Positions 11,301 through 21,361 of a DNA stretch of 64,000 bases are shown piece after piece. Position numbers and translations under genes: made by a program. The stretch is from DATCYX01 sp963714425 (GTDB lineage: Bacteria > Chloroflexota > Anaerolineae > Anaerolineales > UBA4823): positions 620,001-684,000 of the forward strand of contig CAVQOI010000004.1 in assembly GCA_963714425.1 (NCBI GenBank), written 5' to 3'. The notes under the pieces are model-generated. The model saw only the letters and a list, made by a program, of their open reading frames with translations, did no database searches and was not told where the DNA came from. The first letter of the stretch is position 1. Each line of letters begins with the position of its first letter.

Positions 11301-14300
11301 CAAGCGCCCCAACCAGGAGGTCTGCATAACCATCGGAATTGATATCTCCTGCCGAAGCGACTGATGAACCGAAGGAATTGCCAGGTGCTTCTCCCCATGC
11401 AGTCCAATCCGGGTAATGGCTAAGACCTGCTGCTGAGCCATGATAGATATTCACACGTCCAGCATCATCTCCAAGAGAACCAATGACCACGTCAGAAAAG
11501 CTGTCACCGTTCACATCGCCTGCAGATGCCAACTTCATACCGAAATAGTCGTTGCTGCCCTCTCCAACCGCAGTCCAATCCGGCTCGCTGCTTAACCCTA
11601 ATGCTGAGCCGTAAAAGAGGTAGACTTTGCCGTGCCTCGCCCCTCCCGGGTATCCTTCTGCCCCCACCACGACATCGGCATAGCCATCACCATTCACATC
11701 CCCTGCGGATGCCACTGCATAGCCAAAACGATCTCCACTACCTTCACCCCCATATACCCAATCCGGATCTGGTGAAGACTGCCCAGGCTCAGGCTGCTTC
11801 AAACCCAGCGCTGATCCATAGTAGATGTATGCTTTCCCCGTGCCGTTACCGTAATCATCATTATCAGGCGCACCGACGATCACATCTGCATACCCATCTC
11901 CATTGACATCCCCGGCAGATGCGACTGAATTTCCAAAATGATCGTATAAATTCTCCCCTTCGGCTGTCCAATCCGGCACTTCGCTCAGATTAGTTATGGA
12001 GCCATAGTAAACATAAGCCTTGCCAGTGCCGGTGTGCCAAACGGATGCGCCTACAATCACATCGGAATAGCCGTCACCATTCACATCGCCTGCAGAAGCG
12101 ACAGACGAGCCAAAGTAATCCTCGGCTGTGCCTGTATCTTCCCAGGCTGGAGTGGTTACCACCCCGGCTGCAGCGCCGTGATAGAGATAGACCCGTCCGG
12201 CATTGATCCTGCCCGGTTCGTCGTGCCCCCAGGCGCCAACCAGCACATCGGAATAGCCATCGCCGTTGACATCCCCGGCTGTGCTGACTGCCGAAGCAAA
12301 ATGGTCAGCGCCGCGGATGCCTTCTGCCGTCCAGGCGAGCTCCGCATACGGGTAGCTGCCCGAGCCATAATAGGCATACAGCCTGCCAGTGCTGGTGGCG
12401 AAACCGGAGGCTCCCACCAGGAAGTCGGCACGACCATCGCCGTTCAGGTCACCGGCGGTGCTGACGGCGTAGCCAAAGTAATCGGAAGGATTTTCACCAG
12501 ACAGCGCAGTGTAGTCTTCACTGTCCAAACCAGATATTCCCCCGCGATAGAGATACACCAGGCCTATATTACCGTTGGCGCCCCAGGCGCCGACCAGCAG
12601 ATCGGCATAGCCATCACCATCCACATCCCCAGCAGCGCACACCGACCAGCCGAAGTAGACCCCCGGGCTGACTGCATCAACAATCCAGTTAGCGGCTACT
12701 TCCCAGCCCGAGCGTGGAACCGTGATAGACATACACTTTGCCAGAGTCGCCTCCCCAGCGCCAGGCGCCGACCACCACGTCTGCATAGCCATCGCCGTTC
12801 ACATCCCCCGCAGTACCGGCGGCATGCCCAAAGCGTTCTCCGGCAGACTGACCTGCTGCCGTCCAATCCGAGGCGCCACTCAGACCATCCTCTGAGCCAT
12901 GGTATAGATAAACCTTGCCGTAGCCAGTGCCCTGCGGATAGCCCTCCGCCCCCAGGAGCACATCGTCGAAGTCGTCACCGTCCACATCCCCTGCAGTTCC
13001 AATTGCTGAGCCCAGCTCGTCGCCAGGATTCTCGCCCACGGCGGTCCAATCGGGGGATGTCACCCAACCCGGTAGCCGAACCGTGGTACAGGTAGGCTTT
13101 GCCGCGCGAAGTGGAGTAGCCGCGCGCGCCGACAAGGATATCATCGAAACCATCGCCGTTCACGTCTCCGGCTGTGCTCACAGACCAGCCCAGGCGGCTG
13201 CCTGGCGATTCTCCCAGCGCAGACCAGTACGGGATCGGGCTCAAGCCTGCCCCCGTACCGGGGAACAGGTAAGCTGCACCGGCGTCACTCATGCCGTCCA
13301 CATCGTAGCCCCAGGCGCCGACCAGCACATCCGAGTAGCCATCGGAGTTGACGTCCCCGGCTGTAGCCACGGAGAAGCCAAAGCGATCGTCGGCGTTCGC
13401 CCCAGGAGCGGACCAGTCGAAGGCCGGGGTCAGGCCGAGGGCCGAGCCGTGGTAGACGTAGGCCTTGCCGCGGTAGCTGTTGTAGCACCAGGCGCCGACC
13501 AGCACGTCGGCGAAGCCGTCGCCGTTCACGTCCCCCGCCGACGCCACGGAGTAGCCAAAATAGTCACCGGAATTCTCACCCACCGCGCTCCAGGTCGGGC
13601 TGAGGCCCAGGCCAGCCGGCGAGCCGTGGTAGACGTAGGCCTTGCCGCGGTCGCTGTTGTAGCAATAGGCGCCGACCAGCACGTCGGCGAAGCCATCCCC
13701 GTTCACGTCCCCCGCCGACGCCACGGAGTAGCCAAAATAGTCATCAGACATTCTCACCCACCGCGCTCCAGGTCGGGCTGAGGCCCAGGCCAGCCGGCGA
13801 GCCGTGGTAGACGTAGGCCTTACCGCGGTAGCTGTTGTAACTATAGGCGCCGACCAGCACGTCGGCGAAGCCGTCGCCGTTCACGTCCCCCGCCGACGCC
13901 ACGGAGTAGCCAAAAAGGTCACCGGAATTCTCACCCACCGCGCTCCAGGCCGGGCTGAGGCCCAGGCCAGCCGGCGAGCCGTGGTAGACGTAGGCCTTGC
14001 CGCGGCTGCTGTTGTAACCCGAGGCGCCGACCAGCACGTCGGCGAAGCCGTCGCCGTTCACGTCCCCCGCCGACGCCACGGAGATGCCAAAATAGTCATC
14101 GCCATTCTCACCCACCGCGCTCCAGGCCGGGCTGAGGCCCAGGCCAGCCGGCGAGCCGTGGTAGACGTAGGCCTTGCCGCGGCCGCTGTTGTAGACCAAG
14201 GCGCCGACCAGCACGTCGGCGAAGCCATCGCCGTTCACGTCCCCCGCCGACGCCACGGAGTAGCCAAAATAGTCCCCGCCATTCTCACCCACCGCGCTCC

Positions 14301-15557
14301 AGGCCGGGCTGAGGCCCAGGCCAGCCGGCGAGCCGTGGTAGACGTAGGCCTTGCCGCGGCCGCTGTTGTAACCCGCGGCGCCGACCAGCACGTCGGCGAA
14401 GCCATCCCCGTTCACGTCCCCCGCCGGCGCCACGGAGTTGCCAAAATAGTCACCGGAATTCTCACCCACCGCGCTCCAGGCCGGGCTGAGGCCCAGGCCA
14501 GCCGGCGAGCCGTGGTAGACGTAGGCCTTACCACGGCCAGCTGTTGTAGCCACCAGGCGCCGACCAGCACGTCGGCGAAGCCGTCCCCGTTCACGTCCCC
14601 CGCCGACGCCACGGAGTAGCCAAAGCGGTCATTAGAATTCTCACCCACTGCGCTCCAGTCAGGGGACACAATCAGAGGGTCGACCGTGAGCGGGTAGTCA
14701 GCAGCGGAGGCGTCAACGTACAGCTCTAACAGGCAGCTCTTCGAGGCGGCAGTGCCCTCACAGCCGGAAAGCGCCAGGCGAGAAGGCAGCTCCCGCCCGG
14801 CAGCGTCGTATGCGCGCAAGCCGCCGTAGCGCAGCAGGATGACATTGGAATCCGGCGAGGTGAAATCGATTACCCCGCTGTCTTCGACCAAAATAGGTTC
14901 GAGATCGGTCATGAGGGCAAGCTGCAAGACCAGCCAGCTTTCACCCCCTGCCGAGGCAGGCGGGGCATCGATGGTGAAGCCCTGCTCCAGGCCGCGCTCG
15001 TCGTTGAGGTACCATTCACTCAGCCCGGGGCGCAGGTATTCCAGCAAGTTCGCCTGGACGTTGGTGCCGAGAGCCTCCACAACCGGTTGGACGGCGCCCT
15101 GGTAGCCGAAGCCAGACAGGTGCATGTCCCATGTCCATGCAACCCCTGCCTCGCCATCCTGTGAAACGGGCGCCAGATGCAGACCTGCGGTGCTGAAGTC
15201 GAGCGCCAACCCGTTGTCCGGGTTGTAAGCGCGGTAAACGTCTGCCGCCTCTTCGTCAGGGATCAGGCTGTATTGGTCCAGGCGGATCTGCTCCTGGACC
15301 AGGGTCCACCAGTCCTCGCTTGCGCCAGGTACGCTGGCGATCTCCTGCGCAGAGGGCTTGTCCCGAATTGCGTCTCTCCCAGGCGGAGGTGGCTCATCCA
15401 GCGCAAGGGCTGGCGGCGCCGCTTGGGCGGGTGGAACCGTATCCATAGTTTGGGCTCGCGATCCCCCCCCCTCGTAAGCAACGACATTGCTCGACGCGCC
15501 CAGGCTGGGCTGCAGGATCAGGGCTAAGACCACCAGGAGGTACAAACTCTTCTTCAT
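5326..15557 (-). pseudogene. Giant secreted FG-GAP / DUF11 / beta-helix / PKD protein gene with many frameshifts
   Basis: ATG at 15557 (MKKSLYLLVVLALILQ, preceded by AGGGAG) opens a signal peptide. On the minus strand the coding signal then runs continuously to a stop at 5326 but changes frame at least a dozen times. Order of domains: an N-terminal beta region (LEYLRPGLSEWYLN), about 21 FG-GAP repeats of ~59 residues (GDVNGDGFADVLVGA, Ca-binding DxNxDG loops), a fibronectin-like stretch, DUF11 (ADLQISK...TITDILPAGLS), a beta-helix with GGGLYN repeats, an alpha-helical region, a PKD domain (FTDHTLWGATSWLWNFGDG) and the tail MICIPLLVR. The intact protein would be about 3,400 residues. Shifts crowd into 5.3-9.3 kb and 12.7-14.6 kb; 9.3-12.8 kb is open for 1,161 codons. 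Several sit at doubled or dropped bases in C, G or T runs. Either young decay or consensus error; the region between shifts still reads as normal protein. Confidence 0.75.
13444..14620 (-). repeat. 177-bp tandem repeat array coding FG-GAP modules
   Basis: Near-identical units recur every 177 bp. The shared GAGCCGTGGTAGACGTAGGC starts at 13444, 13621, 13799, 13976, 14153, 14330 and 14507. Spacing is 177 except for one 178 step, where an extra base at about 13745 breaks the frame. Each unit encodes one 59-residue FG-GAP module (KAYVYHGSPAGLGLSP...). The high identity, compared with the diverged FG-GAP repeats on its 3' side, indicates recent expansion or gene conversion and makes this stretch prone to misassembly. 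Confidence 0.85.
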
Positions 15558-16123
15558 ATCAGCACTCCCTATCGGGCTCAACTGCCGCTTCATCTTTTTG
15601 GGTACTCATATTCCGCCATACTCAGGCGAACATCCCAAGTCCGGACGGGAAAACACCCCCCAGGCGCACCTGGGGGATGGCAGCGATGCAAAGCAAGCTA
15701 TTCAATTAAATCAACCGGGAATTTTAGCGATCTCTCTCCAAATCAGGAAACTTGCCGCCCCAATTCGAAAGGCATGCAGGCAGTATTTACGCCTGGGCCT
15801 GGAAACCGGTCCGCCCCCGTCCCCGCCTCGAGAATGCTAGAGAGACGAACCGTGTGTGTGCTATATTGATTATTGCAGAAAATATAAGTTTGTCAAGTAT
15901 TAATGGACAGATTCACCCCATTGTGTAATATATCGATCTCTCCCCCTCTCTCGCGTTGAAACCAGCATAGCAGATCGGAAATTGTGGCGTGCTCATCCCC
16001 ACTTTTGAGGGTGATTTGATCCGTCCTCATAACCAGGAATGGGGGGGATGACACCCCTTCATAGAACGATCAGCCGAGGTGCCAATGATGGGCATGGAGC
16101 GCTCACGCCCACCGCCCCTGGCG
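15558..16123. other. Intergenic region with a strong hairpin, otherwise no gene seen
   Basis: I see no convincing coding sequence here. A hairpin at 15657-15676 (CCCCCAGG, loop CGCA, CCTGGGGG) is followed on the minus strand by GTGTTTTCCC, so it may end the ccm operon transcript coming from the right, or act in the leader of the giant gene. The stretch 15850-15910 is AT-rich and may hold the promoter of the giant gene. Confidence 0.5.
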
Positions 16124-16297
16124 TCATTCCTTCTCTTCCATCTCTTTCAGCACTTCCAGGTCCTGGCTCAGGCTGCGGCTGCGCATGACCAGGCTGAGGA
16201 GATACACCAGCATGGAGCCGAAGATGACAACATACCCGGCGATCATGTAACCGGTCGTCTCGGCAGGGGCATCTTGAAGAAGTTGCAGTAGAGTCAT
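16124..16297 (-). CDS. ccmD: Small CcmD-like membrane protein of the cytochrome c maturation operon
   Basis: A 57-residue protein: MTLLQLLQDAP, one hydrophobic helix at ~17-38 (GYMIAGYVVIFGSMLVYLLS), then a basic turn and a charged C-terminus (SLSQDLEVLKEMEEKE). GGGAGG stands 6 bases before its ATG. It starts 17 bp after the ccmC stop. A very short single-helix protein directly after CcmC is the hallmark of CcmD, which helps release heme-loaded CcmE from the CcmABC complex. CcmD sequences are poorly conserved, so the name rests on size, topology and position. Confidence 0.7.
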   Translation of the reverse strand: MTLLQLLQDAPAETTGYMIAGYVVIFGSMLVYLLSLVMRSRSLSQDLEVLKEMEEKE

Positions 16298-16313
16298 TTT
16301 TATCCTCCCTCGC

Positions 16314-17012
16314 TCAGGCGCTCAACTTGAGCTTGAGCTGTTCCACTTTTTCAGACAGGCGTCCCAGGCGCACCCGGTGCCAGAGCAGATCAATAAATAT
16401 AATGGAAAATGTCAGCAGGCTGAAAAGAAAGGTTTGCAGCATGAGCGGGGTCATATCGAAGGCGCCCTCCGCTCCCGGCTGGTTGGTGCCGATCACCACC
16501 GGGTGGATGGTGCGGAACAGGCGGGCAGAAAAGAAAGTCAGCGGCACACTGAGGAAACCCACAATGGCATATACGGCGCCAAAACGAGCCCGGCGGTCGG
16601 GGTCTTCGATGCCAGCCCGCAGCATCAGGTAAGCGGCATAGATCAACAACATGATGGTGGCTGTGGTCAGGCGCGGGTCCCATGTCCACCAGGTGTTCCA
16701 GATCGGGCGCGCCCAGATGGCGCCAGTGACGATGTTGATCACAGCAAACACCATGCCGATCTCCACCGCCGAAAGACCGACGATATCCCAGCGGCGCTGC
16801 CCGCTGCGCAGGTAAACGATGCCCGCTCCCGCCGCCACCAGGAAGCTCAACATGCCCACCCAGCCCGCAGCCACGTGGAAGTAGAATACGCGCTGCACCT
16901 GTCCCATCACCCGCTCCAAGGGAGCATAAAAGAACACCATTCCCGTAGCAGCGATGAGCAGCAGGATGCTGGTCACATCAAGGATTTTTAGTAAGGTTGG
17001 CTTGCTGTCCAT
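16314..17012 (-). CDS. ccmC: CcmC, heme handling protein of cytochrome c maturation
   Basis: A 232-residue inner-membrane protein with six hydrophobic helices and the tryptophan-rich heme-handling motif WARPIWNTWWTWDPRLTT (~98-115). Flanking histidines lie in FYFHVAAGWVG (~44) and in TIHPVVIGTN (~173), the two usual heme ligands. In System I, CcmC presents heme to CcmE in the periplasm. It sits in the order A-B-C-D on the minus strand. Length matches the family. There is a 133-bp gap to ccmB, longer than elsewhere in the operon, with no recognisable element in it. Confidence 0.93.
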   Translation of the reverse strand: MDSKPTLLKILDVTSILLLIAATGMVFFYAPLERVMGQVQRVFYFHVAAGWVGMLSFLVAAGAGIVYLRSGQRRWDIVGLSAVEIGMVFAVINIVTGAIWARPIWNTWWTWDPRLTTATIMLLIYAAYLMLRAGIEDPDRRARFGAVYAIVGFLSVPLTFFSARLFRTIHPVVIGTNQPGAEGAFDMTPLMLQTFLFSLLTFSIIFIDLLWHRVRLGRLSEKVEQLKLKLSA

Positions 17013-17145
17013 AGTTTCCTCCTCAATTCGAAAGTAGAGAATTGAGAATCGAGATTAGTCATACATTTACATGGAATAATTCCAGTCAAAACCAGATTAC
17101 GACTCTCGAATCTCCATTCGCGAATCCCGCTTTTCTCCTCACCCC

Positions 17146-17895
17146 TCACTCTTCAACCACATAGTCAAACACCATAAACGCCACTGCGATAAAGACAACA
17201 TCGTAAACAATGAGCAAATTTATCCAGGGCAGGATCTCGTCCATGGGGATGGCCTGCAAGAATCCCCCGCTGGCTTTGACCGCTGCGATAACCACCGGTA
17301 TCGCCACCGGGAAGAGCAGGATGGGCAGCAGCACGTCGCGCGTGCGCGTTTGCACCGCCATGCTTGCGAGCAGTGTGCCGACTGCCACATAGCCGATCGA
17401 TCCTAACAGGATCACCAGCAGCAGTCCCGGATGGAACAGGTTGAGATTATACAGCAGGCTGTAGACCGGCAGCACGATGATCTCGACCACGAGCATGAAG
17501 AACAGGTTGCCCAGCGCTTTGCCGAAGTAGATGGCGCTGCGGTCTACCGGAGCTAATAACAGGCCGTCCAGGCAACCGCGGTCTTTCTCGATTGCCATGG
17601 AGCGGGTCAGCCCCAGCGTCCCGGCAAAAGTGAATGTCACCCATAGCACGCCAGAGGTGATGGTGGAACGCTCGCGCACGTTCAGCTCCAGGGCGAAGTT
17701 GAAGATAATAATGACCAGCAAGGCAAAGACCAGCATGGCAGACAGCAGCTCTCGGCTGCGCAGCTCGGCTGCCAGGTCTTTCCACACCACCGCCCATAGG
17801 GCGCGCAGGTAGCCAAGCAGAGCTGAGTCCCGCTTCGACCCGGAGGCGTCTGTCTTAGAAGTGCGGTGTGCGATGTGCGAGGAATTATCCATCAC
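17146..17895 (-). CDS. ccmB: CcmB, heme exporter membrane subunit
   Basis: A 249-residue protein with an N-terminal cytoplasmic stretch and six hydrophobic helices from ~50. Family features include KDLAAELRSRELLSAMLVFALL (~40-62), the FTFAGTLGLTRSMAIEKDRGCLDGLLLAP segment (~88-116) and the GTLLASMAVQTRTRDVLLPILLFP region (~172-195). CcmB pairs with the ATPase CcmA, encoded 60 bp upstream; together with CcmC and CcmD they drive release of holo-CcmE. The first ~28 residues are poorly conserved, so a start a little downstream is possible. Confidence 0.92.
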   Translation of the reverse strand: MMDNSSHIAHRTSKTDASGSKRDSALLGYLRALWAVVWKDLAAELRSRELLSAMLVFALLVIIIFNFALELNVRERSTITSGVLWVTFTFAGTLGLTRSMAIEKDRGCLDGLLLAPVDRSAIYFGKALGNLFFMLVVEIIVLPVYSLLYNLNLFHPGLLLVILLGSIGYVAVGTLLASMAVQTRTRDVLLPILLFPVAIPVVIAAVKASGGFLQAIPMDEILPWINLLIVYDVVFIAVAFMVFDYVVEE

Positions 17896-17955
17896 GTAAA
17901 TAGATTTCTTTTCGGTATACGCTTCACGAAATACGCACTGGAGAATATATATCCA

Positions 17956-18654
17956 TTAATTCCGTACTGCATCTTTATAGAACTCCAGCAGGCGGTTCGG
18001 CTCAATCTCGCCCCTGCTCACGGAGGCCACAATCACGCCGCGTGAGAGCACATCGAAGCGAGAGGCCAGATCGCCTGTGCGCGCCAGGTCGTGGGAGGTC
18101 ATCACCACCGTACGCCCGCGCGCCGCAACCTCGCGCAGCACGCCGTCCAGCATGACGCTGGCGTCCTGATCTAAACCAGTATGCGGCTCGTCGAATAGCA
18201 TCACGTCGGGATCGTGCAGCACGGCCCGGCCAATTGCCAGGCGTTGCTGCATGCCGCGGGAGAAAGTCCGCACCAGGTCCCGGCGGCGGGCAGACAGCCC
18301 CACCAGCTCGAGCACCTCAGCCACACGCTGATTCAACTCCGCCAGGCCATACATACGGGCATAGAAGCGCAAATTCTCTTCAGCAGTCAGGTCGCCATAC
18401 AGCAGCGGCAGGTGCGACACCACTCCCAGGCGCCGTCTCACGCTGGACGCCTGCCCAGGCAGGCGGTACCCCGCAATGCGCACATCACCCAGGCTGGGAC
18501 GGGAGAGCGATGCTAGGATGCGTAAAAAGGTTGTCTTGCCAGCACCATTCGGCCCTAGTACAGCAACAAACTCTCCCTGCTCAACGGAAAAATCCACGCC
18601 GCGTAAGACGGTCTTCAATCCAAAGCGCTTGGTGAGCTTGCGGACTTCGATCAT
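17956..18654 (-). CDS. ccmA: CcmA, ATP-binding subunit of the heme exporter
   Basis: An ABC ATPase of 232 residues from the ATG at 18654 (MIEVRKLTKRFGLKT), preferred over a TTG/CTG-rich extension to 18693 because family members begin here. Walker A GPNGAGKTT (~37-45), ABC signature FSRGMQQRLAIGRAVLHDP (~131), Walker B VMLFDEPHTGLD and the H-switch TSHD are all present. It energises the CcmABCD complex in the release of heme-bound CcmE. Directly upstream on the same strand is a cytochrome c lipoprotein gene whose stop lies 46 bp away. Confidence 0.92.
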   Translation of the reverse strand: MIEVRKLTKRFGLKTVLRGVDFSVEQGEFVAVLGPNGAGKTTFLRILASLSRPSLGDVRIAGYRLPGQASSVRRRLGVVSHLPLLYGDLTAEENLRFYARMYGLAELNQRVAEVLELVGLSARRRDLVRTFSRGMQQRLAIGRAVLHDPDVMLFDEPHTGLDQDASVMLDGVLREVAARGRTVVMTSHDLARTGDLASRFDVLSRGVIVASVSRGEIEPNRLLEFYKDAVRN

Positions 18655-18700
18655 AAGAGCAGGGTATCGTAAGGGTTGAGATGTGAGGAGCACATAGCTC

Positions 18701-20653
18701 CTAGCCTTGCATAGTATCTTTCAAACGAGATTTCAGCTCGTCACGGCGGGTATGGTAAGCCTCATCAGGAAGCTCTCCAGCCTGGTACAGATCATCCAAT
18801 GCGATGATGGCATCCATCAGGCTCTCCGGGGTTTCCCTACCCGCAGGGGGTATTTCATCGATCTCCTCGTCGCTTTGTACGCCAGCTTTACGAGTGCGGT
18901 TGAACAACCAGATGCCGGAGGCAAGCAGCGCCATCCCAAAAACGCCCAATCCTACCAGAAGGCTGGTATTCGATCCAGTCGCCAGGGTGGGCGTGCCGCT
19001 GGACGGGCGTCCAGTCAGCGTGAGGCTTAGCGTGTCACCTGCCGTCAATCCGCCCCCATTATAGCTGTGATACGGGCTTCCCTGGACATCCAGGGTTCCG
19101 CCATCTTGCAGCCCATCGCTCTTGATCTTGATCTCCCCCTCCGGCACCAGGATTACCACAGCGTCGACAGGCAGGTTGAGCAGTCGACTCAGCTCCAGCT
19201 TGCGGTCGTAGGGCAGCTGGTAGGCAAAGAGCACCTCGTACGCTCCAGAGCCTGGGCGGACGGCGATTGTATCGCCAAAACCGCCAGCCGTCTGGACATA
19301 GCGCCCACCCAAAGCGCCATCCTGAAATTCGAGCCCGGTGGCACCCTCCGGCAAAGTGAACTGCACTGTTGGCTCTCCGGGTTCTGCTGCTACGAGCGTC
19401 GTGTCGCTATTATTGGAAATAATATAAAGCTCAATGATGCGCACAGTGCTGGCATCGATAAATTCAAAAAACAAGTGTAGCCGGTCCGCACTTAGAACCG
19501 AGGCATCATCGGTCGTCTCGTACACCGAGATTGGCAGGTCGATTGCCGTCATACCCTCCTCTACCCTGCCGATATCCGAACCGTAAGATGCGCGCTGGTA
19601 ACTGACAGTCGCCATAAATACACGCCCGGGCATCATCTCCACATCCGGGAAGAGGAACGTGCCATCCGATTGGGTGGTGACGGTTTGAGTCATCACCTGT
19701 TGCATGTCATCAAAGGCATGCAGGGTGATCTCCAGGCCCGCCGGCAGCTCAGTTCCCGAAGCGCTAGTCACAGAGCCAGTGATATCTCCACTGCTGGCAT
19801 TCGCCGCAGCCAACGGGGTGGCGATAGGGCTGGCAGAATCGGTTGTTGACACTTCGGTTGTCTCGGGTGCAGCCTCGGTCGACGTAGTATCCGATGAAGC
19901 AATGGCTTCGCTGGACACCGGGAAAGTCAGAGAGCGCAGATAGGCTGAGACCGCCCAAAGTTCATCCTCAGATAGCTGCTCGCTGAAAGCAGGCATATTT
20001 GGAGAGATGCCTGCGCTGGTCGCCATGAGGAGATCTGCGGCAGATAATTGCACCATGCTGGATTGGTCGCTGAAATCTGGCAAAGGTGTCGCCAGGCTGG
20101 CAGCCTCCGGGCCATCGCCTTGCCCAGAATCTCCATGGCAGCGTGCGCAATTCTCCTGGTACAGCGCTTCACCCTGCGTCACGACCGATGTTGGCGTAGT
20201 GAGGGAGAACGAATACGCCACCACATCCCAGCGCTGGCGGTCGCTGAGACTGCCAAAGGGGGGCATGAAGCGCTCCAGATTACCCTGTGTCACCTGGGTA
20301 TACCAATCCGCCGGCGAGGATTGGCGCGCCAGCGCCAGCGATCCAATGGGAGCTACAGGATTGGGGAGCTGGGCTGCCTGCGGGCCGTCCCCCAGACCAC
20401 CCTCTCCATGGCAGGGGGCGCACTTCTCGCGATAGATCGCTTGTCCTGCCTCTGGGTTGGGCATCACCAACGGGTATAAATCACCGCTTACTGCAGCGGG
20501 TTGGGGCATCGCCGGGGGGCGCTGTTCGGAGCCAGGTGGAGGGGTGATGTCTTCAGCCAGGGAGAAAGAACAGCCCGAGATCGCTAAAACAAGCAAGCCA
20601 GCAAGAACGATATAAACCAGGGTGAGTGGGCCTTTTTCTGAAAAGATTCGCAT
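18701..20653 (-). CDS. Diheme cytochrome c lipoprotein with C-terminal membrane helix
   Basis: A 650-residue protein that begins with a lipobox (LVLAISGC, Cys ~28). Two class I cytochrome c domains follow, with CAPCHGEGG (~80) and CARCHGDSG (~168), each with a downstream Met (FMPPF; NMPAF). A Ser/Thr-rich linker leads to a CarboxypepD-reg-like beta domain (~285-375), another beta region, a membrane helix (~575-595) and a short charged SHOCT-like tail (SLMDAIIALDDLYQAGELPDEAYH). It sits inside the ccm operon between the CcmI-like gene and ccmA, so it is probably both a Ccm substrate and co-expressed with the machinery. Its electron partners are unknown; terminal oxidase or Rieske/b donors are possible. 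Confidence 0.75.
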   Translation of the reverse strand: MRIFSEKGPLTLVYIVLAGLLVLAISGCSFSLAEDITPPPGSEQRPPAMPQPAAVSGDLYPLVMPNPEAGQAIYREKCAPCHGEGGLGDGPQAAQLPNPVAPIGSLALARQSSPADWYTQVTQGNLERFMPPFGSLSDRQRWDVVAYSFSLTTPTSVVTQGEALYQENCARCHGDSGQGDGPEAASLATPLPDFSDQSSMVQLSAADLLMATSAGISPNMPAFSEQLSEDELWAVSAYLRSLTFPVSSEAIASSDTTSTEAAPETTEVSTTDSASPIATPLAAANASSGDITGSVTSASGTELPAGLEITLHAFDDMQQVMTQTVTTQSDGTFLFPDVEMMPGRVFMATVSYQRASYGSDIGRVEEGMTAIDLPISVYETTDDASVLSADRLHLFFEFIDASTVRIIELYIISNNSDTTLVAAEPGEPTVQFTLPEGATGLEFQDGALGGRYVQTAGGFGDTIAVRPGSGAYEVLFAYQLPYDRKLELSRLLNLPVDAVVILVPEGEIKIKSDGLQDGGTLDVQGSPYHSYNGGGLTAGDTLSLTLTGRPSSGTPTLATGSNTSLLVGLGVFGMALLASGIWLFNRTRKAGVQSDEEIDEIPPAGRETPESLMDAIIALDDLYQAGELPDEAYHTRRDELKSRLKDTMQG

Positions 20654-20738
20654 ATCAATAATTACATTCCGAGATTCTGAATATAGATTTGGCTTTTACC
20701 GAAGATAGGAGCATCAAAAGCGTCACATCTTCGAGAGC

Positions 20739-21281
20739 TCATGCCGCAAGTGTCACGCCACACTTGGGGCAGAAACGATCAGATTGCTGTACAGGCCTGC
20801 CGCACTGCGGGCAGAAGCCGGCAGATTTCTCGTTGCGCTCGCGCCGCCGGCTGGCGATTATCGCCTCCAAATTGTCATCTGGAGCATGGCGAATGGGGCG
20901 ATTGGAATTGCCGTTATTAGCCGACTGCATTCGGGCAGCATCAGCACGGCGCATGGCAATTGCCTCTTCCAATTGCATTTCTGCAGCATCGCCAGGCGTG
21001 CGCGCCTCAATACTATCCAATTGCTTCAACACATTTGCTCCGCGCATGAGGAGAGTTTCGCGTTGCATAGGATAATCCCCTTCAGGGATTTTCCCGAGTG
21101 TGAAGTCGAAATCCAGCTCTTGCAGCGCGTTGAGAATACGGTCACGCTCTGCCAGAAGGCCTGAATATTCATGCTCCTCTTGGCTTACCGCAATGGTTTT
21201 GCGATCCAGCAGCGGGCGACCTATAAACAGCCCCACCATGAGCAACAAAGCGAGAATTAGGAAAATTGAGCCTAGGTCCAT
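20739..21281 (-). CDS. CcmI-like N-terminal membrane protein with C-terminal double zinc ribbon motif
   Basis: 180 residues. An N-terminal membrane helix (~2-20) is followed by LLAERDRILNALQELDFDFTLGKIPEGDY (~42-70), the pattern of the CcmI/CycH N-terminus (ALQELDFD...GKxxExDY). The C-terminus carries a zinc ribbon, FCPQCGRPVQQSDRFCPKCG (~156-175), with four cysteines as two CPxCG knuckles. CcmI normally carries apocytochrome-binding TPRs here; these are absent. The gene lies between ccmG and the cytochrome c lipoprotein. A role in apocytochrome handling is inferred from position and the N-terminal match. The window's other zinc-ribbon membrane protein (36559-37491) has a similar tail. Confidence 0.6.
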   Translation of the reverse strand: MDLGSIFLILALLLMVGLFIGRPLLDRKTIAVSQEEHEYSGLLAERDRILNALQELDFDFTLGKIPEGDYPMQRETLLMRGANVLKQLDSIEARTPGDAAEMQLEEAIAMRRADAARMQSANNGNSNRPIRHAPDDNLEAIIASRRRERNEKSAGFCPQCGRPVQQSDRFCPKCGVTLAA

Positions 21282-21361
21282 AGATACGAGGGTAAAGAAT
21301 GGAGATTAGAGAGAAGTGATTGCGAAAACATGCGTTTGCTCCAATTAACAGGAATCGTCAC

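Noticed and set aside
9265..15527. Several long plus-strand open frames across the giant gene
   Set aside because: They are antisense to FG-GAP/DUF11/beta-helix repeats; their repetitive Val/Asp/Gly-rich or Ala/Arg-rich translations mirror the repeats and have no start signals or domain features.
15487..15840. 117-codon plus-strand frame upstream of the giant gene
   Set aside because: Low-complexity, crosses a hairpin, no ribosome site or homology seen.
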